A stretch of DNA of 64,000 nt. Origin: Ascaphus truei (Eukaryota > Chordata > Amphibia > Anura > Ascaphidae). Below are positions 45,401-56,289 of this stretch, piece by piece (positions within the stretch are counted from its first letter, which is position 1; each line of letters opens with the position of its first letter). The stretch is from assembly GCA_036426205.1 (NCBI GenBank), contig CM071573.1, forward strand, positions 76,022,743-76,086,742. The letters run 5' to 3'. The position numbers and the translations under genes are program-made. Under the pieces are notes generated by a model. That model saw nothing but the letters and a program-made list of their open reading frames with translations. It was not told the origin of the DNA and made no database searches.

Positions 45401-45744
45401 TTTCTAAATTTTTGCTCAATATATTTAAAAGAACTCAAACTTGTTTTCTATATATCAAATACAGACTACAAAACGCCATCTTCACGTTGAGTCTGTACTT
45501 AATATTTCCACACTCTAAATTTATGACACCATAAAGACTCTGTTTTTCAGGAGAGCCAGTTTATAGAAATTGTACAGAAAGAAAAGCAATAAACTAGGCC
45601 GAGGTTGATTCCACCGGCCATAAAACATAAAAAACGATTATTGTCATAAAAAGCAAATTGTTACCAACATTAACCCCTGTGTGCCAGATTGAATACAATA
45701 CTTAATTTCTGCCCTATGATTATAGTCGCCATTTGACTCTATTA

Positions 45745-45846
45745 CACTAGGGGTTATTCATTATAAGTGGATAGTGCCAATCGGGGAACTATTCTCACAG
45801 AAACTATGAAGCCCATGGGAGTTTCCTTTGTGATACTCCGATTGTT
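45745..45846. mobile_element. MITE of the GGGGTTATTCATTA family, truncated
   Basis: GGGGTTATTCATTATAAGTGG and ATAGTGCCAATCGGGG match 489-619. The right end is lost where a family A hAT fragment abuts. Confidence 0.6.
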
Positions 45847-45937
45847 TGACTGAGCCACTGATGAGCCCTGGTGTGAAGCGGATATCCTTACAACCGACCT
45901 GTTGGGGGCCTTGAGGACGGACGCGACAACCCCTGGC
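45847..45937. mobile_element. hAT MITE family A, decayed right half
   Basis: ACTGAGCCACTGATGAGCCC, GGATATCCTTACAACCGACC and TTGAGGACGG with a final CAACCCCTGG are diverged versions of the family A right arm. Confidence 0.55.
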
Positions 45938-46489
45938 TAAGGGCCTGAGAGAAGTCTAATCGGCATGGTTCTGCACTCTAACCAATGGAAGCAGGAGATA
46001 TGAGTGGAAGCTGGGCTTTTTAACATGTTGCTGAAAAGGGGAAAACTCACTACCGTATCTGTTAAAAAGGTCTGACAGGAGGTGTTGAAGCTCCCATCCC
46101 ACAAGCCCCTTACTGCCTTAACTGAATATATTACTAAAAAAGGAAAAACCTTGCAGATGTTTGTCGGGCCTCTCAATGTGGATTAGCTGTCTGTCATTGG
46201 TCTGGGAAAACCAGAACCGCCAACAGGGCGACAGCCGGGAGTGTGTCCCAGGCTGGCCAAGGGGCCCGGCCTCCATGCCGGCACACCCTGCAGTTGCTCT
46301 CTTTGCAGGCAAAACGGGCCCCCCCTTTCGTGGGCCCCTCTCCTGATCGGACTGAGGGGGGCCTCTCCCTTTTCTCAGCAACGCCCCACTAGCCCCCCCC
46401 ATTGCCAGCCTATGGCTAACCTACGGGCCTGCAGGGACCCTTCTGGTGCACTGTCATTATTGCTCCAGCAGGCCATCCCCAAGGTGTGG

Positions 46490-46640
46490 TGTTTGTGTTT
46501 GGATGAGTGTTGTATTTGAGGAGGGGGAGCCTTTTATATTGTGTGGTGCTGTGCATTTGGGGAGGAGCTTATATTGGTGTCTGTGTATTTGGGGATGGGG
46601 GGCTTATAGTATGTGTGTGTATGTGGGTGTGTAAACATGG
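46490..46640 (+). repeat. G-rich minisatellite, first block
   Basis: Units of the type TGTGTGTATTTGGGGAGGGG and GCTTATATTG repeat with variable GT-run length. The array resumes at 47400-47780 and 50335-50780, so it was a single array before insertions split it. Open frames are repeat artefacts. Confidence 0.75.
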
Positions 46641-46649
46641 TATAAATGG

Positions 46650-47390
46650 CTTGCAGTCATCTCTACTGCCTGACAGTAAGGCCTGGTAAGTTGTGGGCAT
46701 GCCAGCAGAGTAATTCGGAGGAGGTTTTGCCCTCACACCCTGGTGAGGTTGCCCCCTATGTATGGTATGGTGGAGTTGGGTCACATGGCTCTGACTCCCT
46801 GGTGGTGATGTCAGAATTGTGTCAGCCCCCGGGAGGAGGATACATAAGGCACAGGCACTGATCAAAAAAGTTAGGAGTGCTAAGGAGTTGAGAAGAGTGT
46901 CAGAGTCAGTACACTAAAGGGACTTAATGAGGACTGTGACCAGGACCTGGCACAGAATATAGATATCCCTCGGGGATAGGGAATCCCTAATTCAGGAGGA
47001 CAAACTTTTCAAAGGGAAGGTCGGTAAAAATGGAGGGGCTAATTACATCCATTGTGGAGGGAGCTGGCCAGACCGTTAATAATAAAAGATTGACTTGGAT
47101 AAAAGATTAAAAGATACCTCGTGTGTTAATGTGAGTGGGAGTGATTTACACAGGGGCTGCCACCACAGAGGAGTTCCTCACCAGGACCATCCACAAGCGG
47201 ACGCTGGGATCCGATTGAGGTGGAGGCGCTGCACTGCTGGATCATAGTAGACTCAAGCCACACTACCTCAGCGGCCTGTCTGGTTTGCAATCACCAATAC
47301 AACATCGTGCGGGAGACTCAGGAGGCCTGAGCCAACAGGTGCAACCACCAGAACATACAATGTAATGGGGATGGTTCTTTAGACCACAGG
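46650..47390 (+). mobile_element. LTR-like element splitting the minisatellite
   Basis: CCGGGAGGAGGATACATAAGG near 46829 resembles the CCAAT/TATA zone of the LTR-like repeats. GATCCGATTGAGGTGGAGGCGC near 47210 parallels GGATCCTGCTACAGGTGGAGG at 62966, which follows an LTR end there. It is probably an LTR plus leader; ends are approximate. Confidence 0.45.
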
Positions 47391-47399
47391 GGCCAATAT

Positions 47400-47786
47400 G
47401 AGATTGGGGTGGGTCAGGCCGGTTCACAAAACACGTTACATGTGTATTGGGGAGGTAGCTAATATGTGTGTTCTGTGTTATTGTTGGGGGGTTATTGGGT
47501 GGTGTCTGAGATTAAGGAGGGGCCTTATATGTGTGTGTTGTCTGCGGTTTATTTGGGGCGGGAAAGGGCCTTATATTGTTTGTGTGGTGTGTGTGGTGTA
47601 TTGGAGAGGGCCTATTATCAATGTTGTGTGTGATTGGGGGGAGGCGGGCCTTATATGGTGTGTGTGTTTATTTGAGGAAGAAGTGTAGGATTAGGATGGG
47701 TTGGGGAGTGGGGAGTAGGGATATGGGTGTGGGTGGTGGGGTGGTGTGGGGGGTGGTGTGTTTGTTTGATGTAGTTGGGGTATAGG
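47400..47786 (+). repeat. G-rich minisatellite, second block
   Basis: Diverged units such as GGGGCGGGAAAGGGCCTTATATTG and TGTGTGTTTATTTGAGGAAG. The block ends where the hAT-like element starts. Confidence 0.6.
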
Positions 47787-48279
47787 GATAAGGTGACCAG
47801 ATAGTTAACAAAAAGTTAAAAAACCGGGGACACATTAAAAAAAATTTTTTAAATTAAAACAAATGAATCACCAACGCGGCCCTTCCCTTCCTGGTCTCTT
47901 ACCCCGGCTGGAAGGGTTGAGTGAGGAGGGTAAAAAAAGGGCATGGGGGGGACAAAATAAAGGAACACACATCGGGGGCAGCGAAAAAAAAAAACACGGG
48001 AGCGCGCCAGACCGACACCAAAGAGAGACCGAGAGGCGGGGCGCACCAAAAAAAGAAGAAAAAAGACAGGCGGAAGGACACACAAGGACCGGGAGCGAGC
48101 AGCGAAAAAATGGAGGAAGAGGGAAAAACTAGGGGAGAGAGGAGAAAATAACCAACCAACCATTCGGATATCGAACAAAAAAGGCTAGCTATCGGGATGC
48201 TATAGAGCACGCAGATAAGTCCTATTAGAGAGAACAAACAGTGACGATTCGCTCTTAACCCCACACTCTCTCTACCCCA

Positions 48280-49005
48280 ACATTCGCGTGCTCTCTTTCT
48301 TCACAATTCTCTCCCTCTCTCCCCAATTCTCTCCTTAACATCCTATCACAGACATCTAGAATCTCATTAGTGTTCTCTCATTTCTTGTATAGTCAACCCA
48401 TTCTCGTGTTCTCGCGCTCTATCTCCCCCCTGCTCTGTGTTTCTCGTCTTCCACCATTCTCTGTGCCTTTCCCCCCCATTCTCTCTCTATCTCCCCCCAT
48501 ACCATCTCTGTCTCTCTCCCGCCCCCCATTCTAGATCTCTCCCCATCTTTGTCTCCTCGCTATCCCCGGTTATTTGTTCTCTCTACTCCCTACCCATTCT
48601 CTGTTGTCTCTCTCCTCATTTTCTGTTTCCCCCCCCCACATTCTCTGTCTGTCCTCTCTCCCCTTCCCAATTCTATGTCTTCAATCCCCCCATTCTCTGT
48701 GGTCTTCCCCAGTTTTGTGTCTCCCCCCCCCCCCCCCCATTCTCTCTCTCCCCCATTCTCTTCCTCTCCCCATTCTCTCCCTCCCTCTCCTCTCCTCTCC
48801 CCCATTCTCAGTGTCTCTCCTCCATTTTCTGTCCCCCCCCCACATCTTGTCTGTCTTCTCCGATATCTCACCATTCTCTGTCTCTCTCCACCTATTCTCT
48901 GTCTCTAGACCACCCCACCATTCCTTCTGTTCTCTCTCCCCTCATTCTGTCTCTCCCCCCCTCTCTGTCTATCCCCCATTTTATCTGTGTCCTTCCCCCT
49001 TCGTG
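48280..49005. repeat. Pyrimidine-rich minisatellite, CCCCATTCTCTGTCTCTC units
   Basis: Loose tandem units of about 20 bp built on CCATTCTCTGTCTCTC with variable C runs. Long Pro/Ser/Leu-rich open frames across it arise because C/T-rich DNA lacks stop codons. Confidence 0.85.
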
Positions 49006-49011
49006 AAACAC

Positions 49012-49228
49012 AACCAGGGAGAGACGACAAAAAGGCGAGAGAAGGCGACAAGGCGAGGAATCGGCGAAAGGCTGAGAGAAGAAAAAGGAGAGAGAGAGAA
49101 GCTAAAAAGGATGAGTACGGAAAAGGCGAGAGAGACTAAAAAGGGCGAGCGAAAACCACAAGGGAGTAGAGCGAAGCAGGCAACAAAGGAGAGCGAGAAA
49201 AAAGGAGCAGAGAGGACAAAACAAACAT
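49012..49228. repeat. Purine-rich block with abrupt edges
   Basis: Composition switches from almost pure C/T to A/G-rich (GGCGAGAGAAGGCGACAAGG style) at about 49012 and back at about 49228. A similar purine-rich block covers 47930-48150. This could be an inverted array segment or a local assembly error. Confidence 0.5.
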
Positions 49229-49229
49229 G

Positions 49230-50000
49230 ATTCTCGGTTTCTCTAAACCCCCCATCTCGGCTCCGTGTCCCCCTTATATCTCTCTCTTACCACTACATGG
49301 TGCTTTCTCCCCCCCCATGTCTCACCCCCACATTCTCTGTCCCTCTTCCCACCCCCCTATTCGTTCTCTATCCCCCCCCCATTTCTCGGGGCTCTGTCCC
49401 CCTATTCTCCTATCTCCCCCCCATTCTCTCTCTACCCTCCATGCTCTCCCCCCCCTTCTCACCCCCCCCATTCTCTGTTCTCTCCCCCCACACTCTATCT
49501 CATCTCTCTCCCCAACCCCATCTGTTGTTTCTCCCCCACCACATTCTTTGTCTTCTCTCCACATCTCTGTCTCTCTTCCCCTCCCTTCTCTGTCCTCTCC
49601 CACCCTTCTCTGCTTCTCTCTCCCTCCTTCTATGTCTTCCCTCCCCCCATTTCGGTCTATCTCTACCCTCCCATTTCTGTTTCTCTCTCTCTCCTCCATT
49701 CTCTGTCTCTCTTCCCTCCATTCTCTGTCTCTCTTCCCTCCATTCTCTGTCTCTCTCCCCCATCCTCTGTCTCCCCCCCATTCTGTCTCTCTCCCCCATT
49801 CTTTGTGTCTCTCTCTCCCCCCCACTCTGTGCCCCTCTCCCCATGCTGTGCCCCTCTCCCCATGCTGTGCCTCTCTCCCCACACTGTCTCTCCATGCTGT
49901 GCCTGTGCCTCTGCCTCTCTCTGTGTCTCTCCCCATGCTGTGCCTGTGTGTCTCTCTCTGCCTCTCCTCATGCTGTGCCTGTGCCTCTCCCCCCCATTGT
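49230..50000. repeat. Pyrimidine-rich minisatellite, second block
   Basis: Same CCATTCTCTGTCTCTC units, grading into CCCCATGCTGTGCCTCTCT units after 49840. Very long open frames on both strands (up to 332 codons) are low-complexity and not genes. Confidence 0.85.
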
Positions 50001-50334
50001 GTGAGTGTGTGTCTGTGTCCCCCATTCTGGACCATACCTGCATGGGTGGGGGAAGCCATCTTGAGCCCTGGCAGCAGACACCGGAAGTTCTCACTGACAC
50101 TTCCGGGTCTCACTGCTGGGCTCCGAAGCTTAGTCCCGGCCTCTGCTCTCCTCCATGCATTGTCTGCTCTCTGCTGCCCCCCCCTGCTCTGATGGTCAAA
50201 AGCGAAACAACCACAAAAAAACGGAACATTTTACAGCATGCAGGGCAGCCAGGCAGAGACTAAAAAACCGGGACAGAGGTTAAAAAAACGGGACTGTCCT
50301 GGCTAAACTGGGACACCTGGTCACCCTAGGTAGG

Positions 50335-50430
50335 GGGCCTATATTGTGTGTGTTTATTTGGGGAGGGGGAATATTGTGTGTGTGTGTGTGTGTGTGTGTA
50401 TTTGGGGAGAGGGGCTTATAGTGTGTGAGT

Positions 50431-50462
<32 letters not shown>

Positions 50463-50592
50463 ATTTTGGGAGGGGGCTATATTGTGTGTGTGTGTGTGTG
50501 TGTGTATTTGGGGAGGGGCTTATATTATGTTTGTCTATTTGGGGAGGGCGGCTTATATTGTGTGTTTGTGTGTATTGATGGAGGGGGCTTAT

Positions 50593-50629
<37 letters not shown>

Positions 50630-50780
50630 TTGGGGAGGGGGCTTATATTGTGTGTGGGTGTATTTGGGGAGAGGGTCTTATATTGTGTGTGGGTGTATTT
50701 GGGGAAGGGGCTATATTGTGTGAGTGTGTGTGTATTTGGGGAGGGGGCCTTATATTGTGTGTGTGTGAGAAGGGGGGGGG
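50335..50780 (+). repeat. G-rich minisatellite, third block
   Basis: At least eight units of TATTTGGGGAGGGGGCTTAT followed by GT runs of varying length. It is the most regular part of the array. GGGG runs on one strand could form G-quadruplexes. Confidence 0.9.
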
Positions 50781-50799
50781 GTTCCCACAAGGCTGCCAA

Positions 50800-51495
50800 A
50801 ACGTGGGTGGGGGGCCACGGTGGAAAGTTTAGTCTTGGGCACTGGGCAAGCTGTCTGCGCCCCCGTGGAAAACATACTTTATCTTCTGCCTTTCAACCCG
50901 CTCACCAAGAGTTTGTTTTAGTCCTTGGAATTATTTATAATCCTGATGGCTCCCTTCTGCCACCCTGCCTGACGACACTCGGACGGAAGAGATGAATTCT
51001 GAGCGCGGAAGCCACGCAGACCGAGGACCGCAGCAGCAGCAGCAGGGAAAGTTCTAATCATTTGTCATCTCCATTGTAAGTCAACAAGATTTGCATATTC
51101 TTGTTGAGAGGTAAAGTGAACTATAATCACATGACATTGCTAAAGAAGGCAGCGTGTATTATGCATTTATGTACATATAAAAGAGCTTGATGAAGGCTCA
51201 TAAAACAGAGCATCAATAGAAGTAATCTGCTGAATAAGTTGTGTGTGTGATCCTGGCTGGCAGAAAAAAGCGCTTAGTGTTTTGGATCAAATATTCAAGC
51301 TTTTATTTCATATGAAAAGAAGTTCAATATGAAATGGCAATAAGACGTACTAAGGGATATTGCTGTTTGGATAAAGGTGATGCATTAATTCAACATTAGA
51401 CCTCGAGGTTTAAATATATTGAGACAATGCAAAGCCATATATTAATGTCATATTAATCTCTGAGGGTACATCCCTTGTTTGTGATCCCTGCGACT
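50800..51495. other. No gene recognised
   Basis: Sequence with a short AGC repeat at 51028-51045 and otherwise no recognised feature. Confidence 0.35.
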
Positions 51496-51503
51496 GTATA
51501 ATT

Positions 51504-51600
51504 CAGGTCAATGACTGCGGGACCCACCTGTGCTGAAGCAGGGATATGCTGAAAACCTGACCTGTTGATAGCCGTTGAGGACTGGAGTTGGCTACCCCTG
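51504..51600. mobile_element. hAT MITE family A, internally deleted, with intact target duplication
   Basis: GTATAATT occurs directly on both sides (51496-51503 and 51601-51608). Only CAGG of the left terminus survives before the right half begins, so the deletion happened within the element after or during insertion. Confidence 0.85.
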
Positions 51601-51704
51601 GTATAATTCAACTTGGCTAAAATATCTTACGCACGGGGAACAGAGACCTCAAATATATTATTGGGATAACAAACACAACCCCAGCAAGCTCTAAACCCAA
51701 AATC

Positions 51705-51770
51705 TCTCTCTCTCCAAAATCTATCTATCTCTCTCTCCAAAATCTCTCTCTCTATCTATCTCTAATCTAT
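51705..51770. repeat. CTCT/CTAT microsatellite
   Basis: Runs of TCTCTC and TATC with two CCAAAATC interruptions. Confidence 0.85.
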
Positions 51771-52140
51771 CAAGGCCCATAGTGTAAAAGCGTTTCCCAT
51801 TTAATAACAGAAATGGGGAGGGAGGGATTAAACTCACAAAGGAAGCATAAAAATAAGCATTTCGTGAACAATATTGTCACCGCCAACTGAATGAATCCTC
51901 CAGTGAAGTCCACAGTTTGTGTCCCCATTGAAGACTTGTAAGGCCCAGGAACGGACTCGGCTGCCCCTCACTGCTGGTACACGTGGAGCTAAAGCTGATG
52001 GCGCTGTTACTCGGGTCTCCAAATCCTGAAAGACAGACTCACTGCGGTATGCACTTAGCACTGGCAGCCTCCGGCAGCAGGGGCGCGATCCCGCCACGAT
52101 CCGACAGTCCCGGAATGATGACGTAATGACACTGCTATAT

Positions 52141-52181
52141 CCTGACGTGTTTCGTCACTCTAAGGCGACTTTCTCAAAGGC
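52141..52181 (-). ncRNA. Hammerhead-like three-helix motif
   Basis: Minus strand: CCT, TTGAGAAAG, stem GTC/GAC with a long loop, GAAACACGTC, AGG. Outer CCT/AGG pair and GTC is the classic NUH triplet. CpG-rich sequence (51930-52140) lies on its 3' side. Confidence 0.5.
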
Positions 52182-52189
52182 ATGTGTTT

Positions 52190-52890
52190 AACACTTGGGC
52201 TCACTGTGTTATAAACCCTACGGGTTGCCTAGCAACCTGAACATGACTAGGGTGATATCTATTAGACAGATTTGCGCCTGAACTAAATAATACATAAAGA
52301 ACTATAACAATACTTAATACATACTGTAAATCGAAAACAATATGAATAAATGCTATGTATATGAATAAAAATTAAATGGGAATATAAAAAGACATACAAG
52401 CTGGACATGCTTCATAAAATAAAATACAACAACAATGAACATAGGAAAGAATAACCCATTCAAACCAGAGGACAACTTGTGGTTAAATGGATATACTGAT
52501 GAGAGAGAGTGTATATATATCAGAGAAAAAGAAAAGCGCCCGATCCTCATGTGTTACCAAAATAAAATATGTTTAATAAAAACGAACTTTGACAAATGCA
52601 AACTCACAATTTTGCCAAAGCATAAAAGCGTGGTATGAGTAAAATCTCATGCGCCAACGCGGGAGGAGATACCGCCGTCCGTCTGCTCCGTTGTATGGTA
52701 AAGTTTCCTGGAACTCACTGCTGGTGTCACCGCATTAGGTTCCTCCAGCAACCCGAGTGAGCAGATAGTAGTTACCTCGTGTAGCATGTTCCTAGTGCCC
52801 AGAGGCAATCTCAACCAGTGCTCGGCTCAAACTCCTCCTACGTCAGTCAGATGGCTCTCAGTCAGCCACCGTAGTTAGATCACACCACAT
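52190..52890. other. Repeat-derived sequence, possible body of the element headed at 52931
   Basis: No gene is seen. On the minus strand the segment ends near 52515 in GGGCGCTTTTC, which resembles the AGCGCCAGTTTTC end of the insertion at 53376-54218. That suggests a related element running from 52931 down to about 52515. Confidence 0.35.
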
Positions 52891-52931
52891 GACCCTATGC
52901 GTTTCTTCCGTAACCGGATTTCATCGGGATC
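52891..52931 (-). ncRNA. Hammerhead-like three-helix motif
   Basis: Minus strand: GATCCC, GATGAAA, stem TCCG/CGGA with a GTTA loop, AGAAACGCATA, GGGTC. Outer GATCCC/GGGTC pair with one bulge. Here the core keeps GATGA, closer to the hammerhead consensus than most copies. ATA is an allowed NUH. Confidence 0.55.
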
Positions 52932-52944
52932 CCCTGATATATAT

Positions 52945-53221
52945 GATTTGGGGTTAGAGCGTGCTGGGATTGTGCGTTTGTTAATTTCATTTTCAACTGG
53001 TATCAGTTTTGTGGAGGTAAGTGGCCCTCCTCCCAGGGTTTAAGCTCACCCCTCCCCACTTTTTAAAATTAAGGAAGGTTCTTTCATTATGCTGTATGGA
53101 TGGACTCACTGCAGCCATTCTCTCTCCACAGAGTTAAAAGAGAATTTTCAACAGGTTAGTTTTAGGACCTGCAAAATGTGGTTATGCCTTGACGTTGGCT
53201 TGCAGGCTTATAAATGCTTTG
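52945..53221. repeat. CTTGCTGGGATT family repeat, left part of a split copy
   Basis: GTTAGAGCGTGCTGGGATTG, CAACTGGTATCAGTTT, AGGGTTTAAGCTCACCCC and GCAGGCTTATAAATGCTTTG match 21655-21930. The match stops at 53221 and resumes at 54508 with TTTGGCCAAAGGG. Confidence 0.7.
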
Positions 53222-53375
53222 ATGTGTAGAACGCCAGTGCATCAGAAAAACAAGTCCTTAGTGTATTCGTAACATCTGCAGTTAAGAAACTCCCAATAAG
53301 CTGTATAACACAATAAAGTTACCCTAATAGGGTTTAAGGGACTAGTACTTAATGCCACAGGCACCAATGAAGAAT

Positions 53376-54218
53376 TGCCAGCCAATGATGAAGCCAGCCA
53401 TTTCATTGGCGAAACGCGTAGAGTGGACCCGCCCAGGAGGTGAGAGGATTGGTGCCCGTGAGCTGTCAATCTGCTGCCGAACCGGAAGTGACGCGACGGA
53501 GCTGATCGTGCCCACCGGAAGTGACGCGTCGCGCCGGAGACACCGCTGGAGGAGATCCCCACACTGTTATGGTGTAGAGGGGGACACAGGGAGCCTGTGG
53601 AAAAACCTGTCCGGGATATCGGCGGTGCGGTGAGCTGCGGCAACCACCCTTACCTTCCTATCACTTATATAGTGACAAAACGCCTGTATTTATTTTATAC
53701 ATTGTGAGTGCACATTTTTATTATTACATAAAGTTTATCTGTATACCATTGATCTGCACCATGGAGGTCTGTCTTTATCTTTCCATGTACATCTGCTACT
53801 GACATCTCAGTCCCAGCTGCTTCCTGTTCATATCCAGAGAGACCCACCAGACTCTACATATCCCGCCACTGTACTTATCCTACTGACATTCTGTGAGTAG
53901 GCAGCACATAGGGGCCAAGCATCACAATATTTCACACCTGAACATTATTGTCTGCACTTAGTGTGTTTTTTCTTTGTTGTGTTTTCCCTACATGCTCCCC
54001 CTGGGTTGAGAAAATACCTATTGATCATCTGGGACCAGTCAAGACAGTCCCTTCCAGAGGGTCTGAGCAGGGGGTTACAACTTATATTATATTTTCACTA
54101 TTGCACTATTTTTAGTCACAACTTTGTTTAAGATCACTATATGTGTGTTATATATATTCACTATATTTTAAGTGATCACTAGTATTTAATTAGCGCCAGT
54201 TTTCACCAATCACGTCGT
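53376..54218 (+). mobile_element. Nested insertion with 14-bp target duplication, hammerhead-like motif at its 5' end
   Basis: CACCAATGAAGAAT lies at 53362-53375 and 54219-54232. The insertion opens TGCCAGCCAATGATGAAGCC, that is, almost immediately with the motif, followed by CpG-rich sequence with two ACCGGAAGTGACGCG copies, and ends AGCGCCAGTTTTCACC and a few bases more. It is 843 bp, with no coding sequence. Long direct repeats imply retroposition. Confidence 0.72.
53380..53426 (+). ncRNA. Hammerhead-like motif at insertion 5' end
   Basis: AATGATGAAG, stem GCCA/TGGC around a GCCATTTCAT loop, CGAAACGCGTAGAG. The core ATGATGA differs from CUGAUGA only at the first base, with one extra A before the stem. 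GTA is an allowed NUH. Helix I is not obvious. Confidence 0.5.
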
Positions 54219-54466
54219 CACCAATGAAGAATAGTACAACCAATGTCCCATATAGTGAGAATGAAGGGGTATGGCAACCCACAGGTATAACTCACTTTTG
54301 AATTGCAGAATCCAGGGGAGTGTTCTTCAGCAGGGATCAAAAGCGTGCAGTCCACCAGTAACAGAGGCAGGAAAAGGAGAAAAAACGGCAGTGCCCTGCC
54401 AAGAAAACCAGGAGGAGTCTCACGGCAGCAAAAGCAAATATGGTCCCCCCTAGCCCCAACAAGTAT

Positions 54467-54507
54467 CCACCTACGTGTTTCCAGCTCTATGCCCTTTCTC
54501 AAGGTGG
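54467..54507 (-). ncRNA. Hammerhead-like three-helix motif
   Basis: Minus strand: CCACCT, TGAGAAAG, stem GGC/GCT, GGAAACACGT, AGGTGG. CCACCT and AGGTGG pair perfectly. GTA precedes the 3' strand. Confidence 0.55.
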
Positions 54508-54620
54508 TTTGGCCAAAGGGTTTAATAAATTACCCTTATTTATGAGACTATTATTATTGAAGTATTTAACTATATACTAATTACTATATATTTTGTTAAA
54601 TCGGATGTAGCATTGGACTT
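54508..54620. repeat. CTTGCTGGGATT family repeat, right part of the split copy
   Basis: TTTGGCCAAAGGGTTTAATA, GAAGTATTTAACTA and GTAGCATTGGACTTTT match 21928-22030, completing the copy begun at 52945. Confidence 0.7.
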
Positions 54621-54639
54621 TTCTGTCATTTGTTATATT

Positions 54640-56280
54640 ATTGGGATATCCAGAAACTGCAATTGCTAATTCCCACTGGTCACTCTTAGCACTTTAAAAA
54701 CAGAGGGACAATGATGGAGGTCAGTGGGGGTAGGTTGTGCACAGTTAAGGTAAATAAGCACACACAAAACATAGTATACAGTATGTATATTGACACACAC
54801 ACACACACAAAAACCGACACACACACACCATTCTATTAATGTAGTGATAGTCATTAGCTAGTTATTGGTTATTTCTAATTGCAACCTTTAGAATTACCTT
54901 CTAATTCTGTTAACCTCTCTTTTAATTTATGTTAACGTGCTTCAATAGAAGACTAGAATGAGGAAGCACTAAGATGACTGGTATTGGTAGAGAAATGGGA
55001 AGACCCCGATTCAAGGTCAGGAAGGGTAGTATATTTGTATTAAATCTGATAGGTACTGTATGGAGACACTGGGCAAGTTACAAACGCATTTTTTTATAAC
55101 AAGAAAAACACAGTTTTGAGAGCGTGTCCCAAGAATTAACTTCAGTGAATATTGATTAGGACAATGGTTAATAGGAACTAATGACTCCAATTACGCAGTG
55201 ATTAATAATGTTTATATGTGATTGTTTTCATTCCTTTCTCTGTTCTGCCTTCTCACTGTTACCCTGTACTTTTTAGAGCAGTATTAAAGCTTTATATACC
55301 AAGCCAAAATGTACTTTTGAACTTTTTGTCCAACCCTGAATAACATTTGCCTTTTTAGACTCACCCTTGAGTTTCATCTGTGTGATTCGGCATTGCACCC
55401 TCATTAGTACTTAATTATTGCTAATAAGCACGCACTCATCAACGACATAGGCAGGATTGGGGTATTTAATTTAGGTTTGTCTCTAAGAGCAAAGAGGTTT
55501 GGCCATCTGGAAGTGTATAGACAGTCTCTATCTCCATATGCAATGTATTAATATCAGGGGAGCAGAGCCAGAGAGACGTTTCTCCGACATTCCTACGTTA
55601 GTGGGTGTGCAGTAATCTTTTTTTCTATGATTTGCCTTTATTTTCCTCTTTATGCTGATTACACAGGAATGTCATTGTGACAATTTGCAGAGATATTATT
55701 TTCTTCGAGAAATAATGGTGTGAACCTTGTTTGGTAGCATTTTGATTTCATAAGAACGGCTTTATATTTTAATTCTGATCTCTGCAACTTTGAAATGGCT
55801 GAAGCTTTCTTCCCTACCCAGCATCTAACATACGCGACTTTGTGCTACAATATACATTCTGTGATATTTCATATTGTACTTTCTACCGTGGCGGGGTTAA
55901 CTTAACATGTTTTGCCCATAAGATTGCTCTAAATGACCCATAGTTATGAGAAGAAAAAACATATATAAATGAATCAAATAATTTGCCATATTGGATGTAC
56001 TTTGGGCTTATTTGCTTAATATTGCACTTTCTGGCCTTATAGCCATAATATGCAAAGCTATAGTAAAATTTGACTCAACCACTAACAATAATAAACCTCT
56101 ATTGCTGTTGAGGTCTTTTACTGTATTGTATCTCCAATAAATAGTGCTTAGTGGTTCTGCACCTCTATATTCAAATTTCATTGCCTACCACAGCACTGTG
56201 TGGTGTATTGTGTCTGCGTTTTAATTGTTAACTAGGATTACCATACTGTAAGTCCATATTAAAAAATAGGGCACCAAAAT
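54640..56280. other. No gene recognised
   Basis: AT-rich sequence with a CA microsatellite at 54793-54828. No exon, RNA gene or family repeat was identified. Confidence 0.35.
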
Positions 56281-56289
56281 ATCCAACTG

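Larger units (their letters stand above)
47787..50329. mobile_element. hAT-like element, about 2.5 kb, filled with low-complexity arrays
   Basis: The left end AAGGTGACCAGATAG and right end ACACCTGGTCACCCT are inverted repeats of the GGGTGACCAG type. Nearby sub-terminal AAAAACCGGGGACAC and AAAAACGGGACTGTCC also pair. Possible decayed 8-bp duplications are GTATAGGG and GTAGGGGG. No transposase was recognised. The interior alternates purine-rich and pyrimidine-rich blocks (see 48280, 49012, 49230). Confidence 0.6.
53222..54507 (-). mobile_element. Insertion whose 5' edge is a hammerhead-like motif
   Basis: Compared with the unsplit repeat at 21655, extra DNA begins after 53221 and ends at 54507. 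On the minus strand its first bases, CCACCTTGAG, are the outer helix of the motif at 54467-54507, so element boundary and motif boundary coincide. The flanking repeat is short (TTTG). A second, plus-strand insertion (53376-54218) is nested inside it. Confidence 0.6.

Noticed and set aside
48437..50263. Long open frames (up to 332 codons) rich in Pro, Ser and Leu, with Arg/Glu/Gly-rich frames opposite
   Set aside because: They lie in C/T-rich minisatellite DNA where stop codons are rare, all frames are open together, and the products are low-complexity without domains.
50335..50780. Regularly spaced repeats suggestive of a CRISPR array
   Set aside because: The genome is vertebrate and the spacers are variable GT runs, so this is a minisatellite.
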